A stretch of 64,000 bases of DNA. Origin: Lineus longissimus. Its lineage: Eukaryota; Nemertea; Pilidiophora; Heteronemertea; Lineidae. Where the stretch lies: assembly GCF_910592395.1 (NCBI RefSeq), contig NC_088310.1:25995491-26059490 (forward strand), in the 5' to 3' direction. Of the stretch, positions 46,575-56,985 are shown piece after piece. How positions within the stretch are numbered: the stretch's first letter is position 1; each line of letters opens with the position of its first letter. The notes under the pieces are model-generated. The model was not told the DNA's origin, did no database searches, and saw only the letters and a list, made by a program, of their open reading frames with translations. The translations under genes and the position numbers were made by a program.

Positions 46575-49003
46575 CCTTATGTCGAGACTGGCCCTGTTGT
46601 TAATCGTGGAGAAAAAGAGTTTGTTAAGACGTCCGGTCACGTTGTCAAATCAGAAGTGCTAAATTCTTCAGCATCAATATCATCATCATGAATAAGCCAA
46701 TCAGAAGATGTCTTTGGGAGACTTGTCACCATGTCTTCTTTCGGTACTTGTTGAAGAAGTCCCAATGAGTCAGACTCCCGTCAGTTGCTCTTCACAGTCC
46801 TCTTGAGGATGAAGGACATCATTCGTCAGGAAGAACCAATGGGCCGGTAACACTGCGATCAGTTTCTTTCCACAGTCCTCTCAAAGGACATCAAGTACTG
46901 AATCTAACTCAGTTTGCAGACCACCGATATGTTGAATTACCGATATGTCCTTTAAATCTAGTCCACAGAGGTGGTATACAGCGAAAGTTGCTCAAATTGC
47001 GAGAAGTGAGCCGATGGCAATAGTAATCATTAAGGATATACATAAGTATTATATATATATTTATTCGTATGTAATACAATTGGACAACAACTGGCATTTC
47101 GTGCCGCGTGCGTATTACATGCCGGTGCGATGTGAAAAATACGATATGTCACAAAGATTTGATTACGAACAAGCCAGCCAGGTAATCACATCTGTCATTT
47201 CATTTCGCTCAGATATACTGTAGGCTCTTCTGTCCTTCATCATTAAAATCTCATTAAGTATTTTCGCAGTGTCATTAGTTTGGACATCATACAGCTGCCT
47301 AATCTCGTCTACCATGAGTAGGTTATCCAAAGTTGTCCACAAATCACGTTTATGTTGCTTCTCCCCACATTTGATCGACTACCATTAATCATTGTCACAA
47401 CTTACCTTCGCAATCTGCAGAGAATATGTCACAACTTGCATTTGCCGAAGCCATCGCAGTCTGCCTGGGCAATTACCTTACCGGGGTTACTCTTGATGCA
47501 CACGACAAGAGGTCCGATCCAGGTGCCCAAAGAAGAACTTCCACACGGAATAGTCGTTTAGCTTCACCTCTTGGTTGTCAGGATATAAACAATGTTAGCC
47601 GTACAATATTATAATTACTTTATTGAATAAGAATAACAACAATTTCCTTTCCTTTTTACAACATACATTCTTCAAACAGAAATGTTCTTGCTGTTGCGCG
47701 TTAATCCTTATATACTAGATATGAGTTTTCAGGCAATAACGCCGCTGAAGATGTGCAAGTCCAAGAACCATTCTCTAAGCAGATCGAAAGATCTCTATAA
47801 TGCTAACAGGGAGTTGAGTTCACCATGGTAGTCCTGGTTGTGGCACAGGCGCATGGCGATATCAGGATCAAAAAGCAATTTTCTGAACAGGTTAAAGTGA
47901 GACAAGCAATTGGTTTGCTAACGGAATTCCTTTTCGAAACTCGAAGCTGATTGGCGTGTACACTCAAAGTCTGTGGAAATGTGGATTGATTTCGAAAGGG
48001 ATCCAGTCCATACCTTGAGAACACAGGGGTGAAGTATGTTACAGCATTCGGCGCAAGAATGCACATGCATGAAGCCTTTCTATTCGCAATTCCCAACTGC
48101 GATTACAAATCATTCGTAAATTTACCTCCATAGCGTGGCACACTCATCATCAAGACCAGAAGCCAGTCAGGGCATTGGTTGGTGTATACACTGCCCGGCG
48201 ATTCTGTGATGGGGTACCATGGCCACCCAAAAACGTGACACAGGTCATCCTTTCCACCTAAAAGCTGGCCAGTGGAGACAACACTCTTAGCCGACCTCCC
48301 TGGAGAAACTTCCAACGACACGACGTCGTGCGCATTAATAGGCAAGTTTGGCAACCCTTTTTCGAAGAGCTACGAACGACGAATTTCCAAAGCATGCAAA
48401 CGTAATTTATCCACGATTTTTTTGAAAATATATCCGAGTCCTCGCACAAAGAAGCATAGAAGATGATTGGATGACGCGACGCAGGACTGGATGAAACGAC
48501 AGACTTTCGAAGTTCGTATTTCGACGTGCGTATAGGGGTTGTGAAACCTGCTTAATATATATACTAGTATTATGTAAGGACAGAGGTCGACACCGCGAAA
48601 ATTGACAACACAAAAGTGCGTTCCTGGACGTGGTCTATACACGCCGGGCGCAATCCCGGCGACATCCCGTAAAATGCGTGCCACACCGAACATAATAATC
48701 GAGCTGACGGCGTGTACTCCGATAGCATTTTGATCTCCAACTTCCTCATTAGGGCAATTTTCCTACTTTTCACTTTACTGCCTCTGAAAAACGAACTAAA
48801 TAGCTCACTGGAGCACTTTTTGTGACAGAGGTTGCTTGCTCTCATATTGACGTATACTGAATAGAGGAAAGAAGATCTTTAGATCCAAGTGGCAAGATGG
48901 CTGAAATAATATCGTATTTATATAACAAAACTATTCCTAGGTGATCGAATACGGGTTAAAATACTCCAGCAGCTTTGTGGAAACCCTGATGGAAACCACT
49001 ACA
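46575..49003. other. Intergenic region between transporter and peptide GPCR
   Basis: This should contain the transporter promoter and the GPCR 3' UTR. I see no exon. There is a short TA-rich microsatellite near 47050-47065. Small ORFs on both strands lack domains. Confidence 0.5.
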
Positions 49004-52000
49004 CTATAAGCTACACGTGAATTCCTTTTGTCCGTGGCTCATGTAGCCGTGCGCATTCTCTTGCGCAATGTACTCATTCTGAGATTGATCGAGTAATGGC
49101 GTCCGTGCTCTGTCGTCGTCTTTCAAACTCGACAAAGACTTTGCTTTATAACCAGGAGTATTTTCATCAAGAAGTGATGTCAAGTTATCGCGCATACTAT
49201 CATCCTGCGTTATCCTTATCGACGGAACTGTCACATTCGCACCATTCACGCGCCCGGATTGATGGGTAGGATATGCCGGTCTCGGAAACGTCTGCTCATC
49301 ATACTGAATTCCCTTGGTGACCTTGCGGTTACATTTTGGTGAGATCGAATCGTAGCGACATTTCGTCTGTGTTGTGTACTCACTCAATTCATCCAGCGGT
49401 ACTGTCGAGTTTTGGGTCACTGATGAGAAAACAGTGCTCGCTCGGTGTCGGAAACTACGATGATAAAGACCGAATTTACTGCACCATGAAAGACAAAATA
49501 TGGTGCCGAGTATCTGTCTGAAACTCTTCCGGAATCTGTCGCTCATGACAGTGTAGATGAAAGGATTCACGCAACTGTTTAGAAATCCGAAGAGATGAGA
49601 ATTTAGAAGGATGAAGAAGAAGTTAGCCTGTTTGAGGAATGGATGGAAGAGCGCCACCGTATTCATGGCGTAGAACGGTGTCCAGGCGACGAAAAATGCC
49701 CCAGCGACCCAGATGACCATCTTGGCAACCTGCAGCGAAACAACAGAGGTGGATTATAACATTTAAGTTAGAATGAAGTCGTATAATTATCAACACCATG
49801 TTTGAATATTCCTTTATTAGATACTTTGGTTTTACCGATCTAGAGATTAAGAGATTTAGAGATTTCGTCCGATGATTCCAAGGGGATTCAAGGTTCCCAT
49901 CCGCTGTGGAGCTGACACTAAATTGTAACACCGCTCAACATAATGCTTGTTTAGTTCCAACTTTCTGTGCCAATTGGCAGCCATTAATGATTTCATGAAA
50001 AAGTGACCAGCACTTGTTAGAGTGGAGCTCTTGCAGTGACATTGAGAAGACACTCAGGTGATCAGATGCTCAATCTTCGACCACTTTTATCCCTTAATTG
50101 GCTCGCAGAATTGACGCTTTTATTGAAGCATGCTCCGGTGAAGTTGACCAATCACTTATTATCTGCTGCGACGGACATCAAGTATAATGGAAAGGTCCAT
50201 CGGAAACCGGAAGATGCTATTTTACGCTTGGACAAAGACTTTACGCATGGTGGAGAGATCGACTGACACACGACTTGGATATTTCTTTTGAGTTAAATCG
50301 TGTTGTTCACGATCGATTACACGCGATTCCACTCAGTTTCGGCCAGATGTTCACGTTGGAATATCCTCGCGACTTTCTTCCACATTTGAGCTTTTTTTGA
50401 AAATACGAAGTGCTCTCTGCATCAATTGCGACCGCAGAGAAATGAGAAGCGTCTTCCGGTTTAGGTGGTGTACAGTTCAATTGATGTTCCCAGCCTGCTA
50501 CCACGGCAATGGGACGACAGTTGGTGCAATGTACAAGTAGATTGTAATATACATGGCGCTTCAAATCTGGCGAGGGAACCCATTAGAATCTGCCATGCAA
50601 TGAGCGAGTTTCTTGACTCAACCTCGATTAATTATGCATAGCGGAGGATTGATCAAGACGTGCATACAGTGTTTTTGTCACTAGTCGGAGAGAAGCATCA
50701 TTTGTGCTTTTACAAGCTGAGTTCCAGCGCTGACACTTCGAACGAACAGCCAAAAACAATCTACGGAACGCAGTTGTGCTTGCTTGATACTCCGTGGGAA
50801 TTTTGCTCCGTGAAAAAGCAACACAGATGACGTTTTAGGCATTTTTCTTGTTGAAATCGAATGCAGGTATTCAGTGCAGCATTGACGTGGACGATATTAA
50901 ACACAAAATCAATCGGTTATCCAATCAACTCATTGCATGCTTGGCACATTGGAATTGCCAAAATCTACTTGATTTACAATTGAGGCGAAACAGTATTGTG
51001 TTTCGTCGATAAAGCCATTTGAAAGGTACTAATTCCCTTTTTAGTTAGAAGGAACGAGTTCTCATTTAGCTAGGTGACCATTAGGAGGCGGACTAAGTGA
51101 TTAGGAGTACCATAATATGATACAATGGCGTGTCATTAGGCATTGTTAATAACCGGAGGTGTCGGCCTCATTCATCTCAGAGTCGTCTGTTCAATGATGA
51201 ATGACAGCCATTTTCCTTTCACCGTCATGTGACAGATCACATGATTGATCACATGATTAATGTCGGGTAACTGGCAAGAATTATGTTTGCGCCAATTTCG
51301 GAAAAGTTTGCTCATCCCCGGATTTGGGTATGCAGTGCATCTGTCATTTTCCTAGTGGTTTTCCAATCCCCTGAAAGTTGACGCATAAATTTTTTCATCG
51401 GCCAATCAATCTATAGCCCGTCTTGTGTTCAGTCGTTGTTATGCGCTAAGCTCGCACCAGGATGCGGCTTTTTCGGGATGAGTTGCAAATTAGCCGCAAA
51501 ACGGTAAAGACTAAAGCGGCCAAGAAAACAGTACGAACCTTTCTTTTATTTTCCTCTCGTTTTTTGAAATGTTGATAAAAGGTACAAACCTTTCTTTTGT
51601 TCTCCTCTCGTTTTTGGTACGAACGCCTTTGGAAGGAATTGCGCCTCCTGAGCACGTCATCATCCTCCGAGATGGGTTTAAGTAGGCACACGGCGATTCC
51701 CACGCAGGTGAAGGTGATGAGGACCAGGGGTAGGAGGTATATGGTGATGAGAAGAAACATGTGGAACCCCAGCCTAAACCCGTTACCCCCGCTGTGGTCC
51801 CCGAAAAGCAGCGCGTCAATCTCGTCGAACTTGTCCGAGCAGATCTGCCTGGTGAGCATCCCGATCTCGCTCTTCATTGTGACCGTGTAGACCTTGGCGT
51901 ATGTGTACGGGATGGTGACGAGGGCTGGGATCAACCAGACCGCTGCCAGGATCTTACGGGTCCGGGACTTACTGTGGAATTGCATGGTGTCTAGCGGATG

Positions 52001-52016
52001 AACGATGGCGTAGTAT
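49004..52016 (-). CDS. Rhodopsin-class peptide GPCR, TM4-TM7 and tail (5' exons not seen)
   Basis: Two exons are visible: 52016 to 51590 or 51539, and 49729-49004. The upstream exon opens with (R)YYAIVHPLDTMQF, so the split DRY motif lies at the exon border. It then covers TM4, a long extracellular loop 2 with one Cys, TM5 and the basic third loop. The second exon starts VAKMVIWVAGAFFVAWTPFY (TM6, with AWTP for CWxP). It continues with TM7 NSCVNPFIYTVMSDRFRKSF and a long Ser/Thr-rich tail with potential arrestin sites. The fold is that of a neuropeptide receptor; the ligand cannot be told. TM1-TM3 exons are not found on the minus strand of this window, so the intron probably extends beyond it. 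The third loop ends in two tandem donors 51 bp apart. Confidence 0.85.
49730..51538 (-). other. Intron of the peptide GPCR gene
   Basis: About 1.8 kb between the TM5 and TM6 exons. No further exon or repeat is recognised. Confidence 0.6.
51539..51641 (-). repeat. 51-bp in-frame tandem duplication with two splice donors
   Basis: A segment encoding KREENKRK plus the following splice donor occurs twice in tandem. Donor 1 is AAG|GTTTGT (exon end 51590) and donor 2 is AAG|GTTCGT (exon end 51539). Both are phase 0 and both join in frame to GTTGCC at 49729. Use of donor 2 adds 17 residues to the third intracellular loop. Confidence 0.85.
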
Positions 52017-53078
52017 CTGAAAAGAGTGAAGGGAGGGACAAGTTTAAGATTGAAAACAACTTATCATTGTTAAGCTTATATCCATCTGTAGTGGAGCCAT
52101 CAGGTTCGACCAAAAGAAATAGCCGTGAGCTGAAATGTAGGAAACTGGATTCTCTGCAAACAATACGATTCTTACGAGTGCATATATCGTAAGTGGAATC
52201 GTTAGTTGCCGTCACAATCATCTTAGTTTATCTGCGGCACTGAAGGCTGTCGCTGTTTTTCTTCATTATTCAACGATCTGACTCGAGAGGAAGTTCATAC
52301 GCGTTTATACCCGTCCCCCAGTTTCATCTTTATGAATATTTTGTCAAACAGTTAAGAAGGTATAATTGACAACGTATTTCAATGTAGGCTGAATGCCCAT
52401 TGGCTCTGACAGCTAATGGTCGGCGATATATCGAGGCTGAGTACATGGATAAAAGTGTTTGGATCCAATTTGTTTTGGCACAAAAGTTGTTCAGTCTTGA
52501 TGGCAGCCTTAATCAATGTTATTCTGGTTCTCATGATGTCGGAGCCCTTGTAACGTAATCAAGATACAACGACTAGGGGCGGAGACATCAAACCGTCATG
52601 CCGTTAGACCTTCCCTGTCATCAGCGGAATACCATAAAATGTCATTCAAAACAAATCCGAGTGGCTTTTTACTACAATGGATGATAGTTTCTAATCAACT
52701 CTAGAAGCCATAGATAATGTCCTGGTGGTGATGTATGAGCTAAATAACAGTTAATGGGTGGCCGGAATCCGGTGAACGAAGTCAGGTGGTAGAGGAATCG
52801 ATCGGATAACCGTTTGCGTGCAAGAAAACCCCCACAAAAACCACAGTTGAACCAAAGTTGCTATGCTTCATGCCATTGTTGTCTTTACTTGACCAATTGA
52901 TAGACTGTGCTAATAACTGTCAACGCTATGGTTATTTTAATCTTGCCTGATTTAGAAACAAAGGAAAAAACCCAGAAATGATATGACGCCATACTTTTAA
53001 TATATAAACGGATTCTCATTCAAACGGTCACTCGCACGAAGTGATAGTATCTCAAACTGTCATGCAAGCGCGAGCGCT
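52017..53078. other. Gap between the two divergent GPCR genes
   Basis: This is probably an intron of the minus-strand GPCR as well as the promoter region of the plus-strand GPCR. No exon carrying TM1-TM3 is seen. Confidence 0.45.
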
Positions 53079-54158
53079 GTGATGTTGGACCACACGTTAC
53101 AGTCGACATCATTAATAACAGTCTCAACAGATGAACTGTCAGCTTTCTTAATCATCGTACAACTCTTGACAGACTTTACAAACAAGTACATCGTTGGTGC
53201 AGCAATCATCCTCGGTATTGGTGGAAATATTCTCTCGATTCTTGTTTTCGCGAGATGCAGGCAAAAGGACCAAGTGACGGTGACCTACCTGGCCCCGTTG
53301 GCCGCCGCCGACTTGGCAACCTTGTTCTACGGGGCGTTCACGTGGGTTGTGAGTGGGGTTGTCGGGAAGACTGCAGGCCGTTTCTACATCGAGTCAGCCT
53401 TGTCCAGTTTTGGCCCTCATGCGTTGTGTAAACTATTCAGGTATTACTACAAGGTATGTTCGTGTATTTCGTCATATCTCATTGTCATGTTCTCTTTCGA
53501 ACGATGCGTCGGAGTTTGGTTTCCCTTTAAGATACATCTCCTAATCACCAAACAGAAACGAGGAATTTCAATTTGTCTAATGATAATATCAATGATGATA
53601 TTTAATATTCCGGTAATATTATACTTCAGAGTTCATTACTGGGCTGAAACCAACATTATCTGTTTCTTTGACGTGCCAGAATTCACGAGACAAGAGATGC
53701 TTCTTCTGATAGAAATGACTGATAGAGTAGTACCTCTTATGGTGCCATGCTTGTTAATTCTTGTTCTAAACATCCTCGTCATAACTGGTGTCAGGTCAGC
53801 GCGAAAGGAGGTACTTGGGAAATGTTCTTCTAGGAGGGCGGACAATAGCTTGATAAGCCTACTCTATGTGAGTTTGCTCTTCCTAATCACAACTCTCCCC
53901 TACGTCATAGTTTGGGGCATCGTTAACTATATGAGTATCATTGCCGGAGAAATCACGGCCGAGAGTTCTTTGTATAGATTCCTGTTGATGTTGGGTATGT
54001 TCGCCACTTCATTCTCCATGATGAACTATTCATTTAACTTTCTGATCTATGCAAGTTCGTTGAAGATCTTCCAGGATGAGTTGAAAAATATGTGCGGGAT
54101 ATGTTCTTCCCGAATTACCAAATTTGAGCGGAGACAACCCCAAAATCTAGCTTTTTGA
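53079..54158 (+). CDS. Intronless rhodopsin-class GPCR, FMRFamide/TRH-receptor-like orphan
   Basis: A single frame of 359 residues has seven hydrophobic segments. TM1 has GIGGNILSILVF. TM2 has LAPLAAADLATLFY. TM3 ends FERCVGVWFPF, with ERC in place of DRY. A Cys pair (LCKLF before TM3 and NIICFFD in extracellular loop 2) can form the usual disulphide. TM6 has TTLPYVIVWG. TM7 reads NYSFNFLIYASS in place of NPxxY. The N-x-NFLIY form of TM7 is common in FMRFamide- and TRH-like receptors and in expanded orphan clades of marine invertebrates. The first of two adjacent ATGs is taken as start; there is no signal peptide. The gene is divergent from the neighbouring peptide GPCR and may sit inside its 5' intron. 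The lack of introns suggests retrocopy origin or an intronless clade. Confidence 0.9.
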   Translation: MMLDHTLQSTSLITVSTDELSAFLIIVQLLTDFTNKYIVGAAIILGIGGNILSILVFARCRQKDQVTVTYLAPLAAADLATLFYGAFTWVVSGVVGKTAGRFYIESALSSFGPHALCKLFRYYYKVCSCISSYLIVMFSFERCVGVWFPFKIHLLITKQKRGISICLMIISMMIFNIPVILYFRVHYWAETNIICFFDVPEFTRQEMLLLIEMTDRVVPLMVPCLLILVLNILVITGVRSARKEVLGKCSSRRADNSLISLLYVSLLFLITTLPYVIVWGIVNYMSIIAGEITAESSLYRFLLMLGMFATSFSMMNYSFNFLIYASSLKIFQDELKNMCGICSSRITKFERRQPQNLAF

Positions 54159-56936
54159 CCTGCTGATAGCAAAGGAGCATGCCGCGCGGGGCCACACAAC
54201 TTAGATACGGTTGTGAAATATCACAGAACACATGTATTCCCCGAACCGTACTTTCACAAATGACTCAGGAATAAGAGATATCGATATCTGCGAATTCAGA
54301 TGCAGAAGCCTGGGTGATAACAATGACATTTGTAACATGTCCTCAAGGTGAGCTTCGAGATATATGAATTGAGGACATGAAGTAGCGATACGAATCTTGC
54401 CTTCGATTTTCGCCCAAATAATATAAGCAACCCGAGAATCAAGGCCTTTTCGCCTTTAACTCATGCGGAAAGAAAGGGAATATGAAGAAGAGCTTGGCCA
54501 CGATGTTGCTTAAAAAGATTTACGGAGACACGGAAAGTGTGTACCATTTGCTAAGCGTGTTTAAGCACATGACTCTTCAAAAGGTAGTTAACAATTGATC
54601 TCTTCAATCTGCACGTACTGCCGTTAAAACACCATCCAGCTAAATATTTATGAGAAACTTTTTCTTCGGCTTGTAGCAGTCTATAGCATTACCCGGGTTA
54701 ACATTCAATCACATTACCCACGATGAGATGGTCGCATTGACTAGTTACTCTGCTTGAATGCCAGTTCCAATTTCAGCAGAAGAAACACAGACAGTAGAAT
54801 GGAATGTCATTCTCCTGTCTCAGACTTGGTTGTTTTCTATAGAGCGCTGGGAAAGAGGAGTCTGGCCGTGATTATATCTGTCCGTCCCCGGCCTTATTAC
54901 AGGCTGATACCGGCCGCAAATTGGCAAGTCAATTGCTTGCGTCATGGACTGGCTCAGAGCGCCCTTGCTTCAGAGTCAATCCTGGAAGATGGATGTAGCC
55001 AAACTATGATTAATCCAGGGGTCAAAATCAGTGGACGATAGGACAGCAATTCGTTTTGTCATGGATGTTTGCTTTGGACATGGTCGTGTTTTTAATCAGA
55101 ATTGGGAGAACTCAGAATCTCAAAGCAACAGCAAGAGGCACAACGGATGTCACAGTTGTCGACCCGCCCTCCACAACATCAAGTGATTCAAGAAAGCAAT
55201 CAACAATGCCAATGACTCCAGAAGGAATCCAGCGTCTTGACTAACGACCGCTTAGAGCACCAGGGCTGCCTAACGTTTACATTTAATCTCAATAAGGTAC
55301 ATTTGTATAATCTGAAGTATTGATCCCTGTCCAAATAACAGATCATTTGGTTTTACTCTGTCACCCGTTCAAAGTATCTGGCTTACGCTGCCACTGATAT
55401 TGCTTTCTTGGTTCTTGAGAAGTTGCCGCTTTGGCCTGCTGGTTACTGGAACATGCGTGCTCCCTATAGCCGCAACATTTTCATCCTTGTCCACTGTGGC
55501 CTGCCGCCTTGGTGAAGAACAGGAGCCGATCTAGAATATTTCCTTGGGGGGGGGGGGGGTGAAGTGGGGTGCAGCCCCAACCATAGGGCACCGACTGGTG
55601 CCATCTTGGAAACGAGGGAGAGTCTTGGGGCCCTCCCCAGACCCAAAGACTTAATGGAAACTCAAGTGCCACTGCTTCGTTATTCGGACGTCTTTAGGCT
55701 TAGATGAGAAGAAGTTATTTGCCTTTTGTGTGGAGGTAGCCTTCAAAAACGTTGCTCTTCGACGAAAGATGCGCCAACACCTATCCGGCATTGGTATAAC
55801 CGAGATGGATCTTCTTTTTCTTCTCAAGACGTGATTGATTTAATGGGGCGCTCAATACCACAATTGGCACTAGTCAAACGCACCCGAGCAATTTCACTGA
55901 TCACTACTTAGGTTTAATTAGATGAGCTGAAGTGGATCGAGATATTTTGGCAGACGCTTGGCAAGGTTGTAACAAGAAAAGCTGTCACTGGATAGTTAAG
56001 GAAGGTGTCATTGCAAGGGAGAGTGGAAATCTTCTCGTCGCCAATTGTCTACACTGGCGCGTCACAAGGTCATGAGCGAATATGGAACAGAAAAAAAACT
56101 GCACAAGCGAACAGTCCATGGGTACTCAGCTTCATGGATCACAACTTTACTGCGTTTTTATGAGCTGGCAACATCTCCAGTCGTTTTTCACGCGCTGATC
56201 ACCATTTGACTTGGTTGTTTACTCCACCAGTCTTTCACCAACTCATCACTCGAATTCAGATGACAGCCACTCGTCATCGCGTTTCAAAGCAACAAAACCG
56301 ACTTGTTTTTCGTGAGCTGACATGCATTGTGTTGGATCAGACACATGAATTTCACCGAATTAACCGCTCAGTACTTGGCTCAGTCGCAGTGTTTTCGATG
56401 ATCTGACATTTCAATGTTTCTGACAATGTTTGATTTAATTTTTTTGTCGACTACGCCCTGGAACGTAAAAGAGATGTATACCAAACATTATACCATGCAC
56501 TGCTCTATCGGGTAAGGAAACAGCCAAGACGCACTCATGGGTCTGCCTCAACAAAAACAAGAATAAGCTGGAATATCGTGGGTTGATCCGCCGCCAGCTG
56601 TCTGCAAAATATGTACGAGAATCCCAGGCTATTCCTTGCACTTGACAGGAACATATGCCTGGTCGCACTTCTAATCAACTCCATACTCAATTATTGATTA
56701 ACGCCTCTCAACACTTATTCATGACTGATCTAACAGCATCCTTTTTCAACCGTTACCCATTGGCAACACTTGATAGGACGAAGAACTAAGATGTTGGTCC
56801 TTTTTCACTCAACCATCGCTGTGATTGATTTATTAGCGTGCACAATACGGCAACTGGCAGTCAAACCCACAAGCGTAATTTCATTAATCACTGCTTGGGA
56901 TTAATTAGATGAACTGAAGTGATTGGAGATCTTTAG
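54159..56936. other. Non-coding region before the minisatellite
   Basis: No exon is supported. It contains a run of at least a dozen Gs near 55546-55559 and two diverged copies of a roughly 165-bp segment (listed separately). Confidence 0.5.
55831..55995 (+). repeat. Seed segment copy A (contains one minisatellite-like unit)
   Basis: This begins GTGATTGATTTA and ends with GGCAGACGCTTGGCAAGG followed by AAGAAAAGCTGTCACTGG, clearly one diverged unit of the 52-bp array. It aligns over its length with 56821-56985. Confidence 0.7.
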
Positions 56937-56985
56937 GTAGACGCTTAGCAAGGTTTTCGAAAAAAGGTTACCAAGGGACCTTTTT
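56821..56985 (+). repeat. Seed segment copy B, leading into the array
   Basis: Starts GTGATTGATTTA like copy A and shares AATTAGATGA.CTGAAGTG and the final AGACGCTTAGCAAGG. It runs straight into the expanded array. Confidence 0.7.

Noticed and set aside
49004..49720. ATG within TM6 as the start of a separate 238-residue protein
   Set aside because: A good acceptor lies just upstream and the sequence continues the receptor from the TM5 exon; it is an internal exon frame.
55546..55640. G-run with C-rich flank as a possible G-quadruplex promoter
   Set aside because: It is a simple homopolymer with no gene start beside it; length may also reflect sequencing error.
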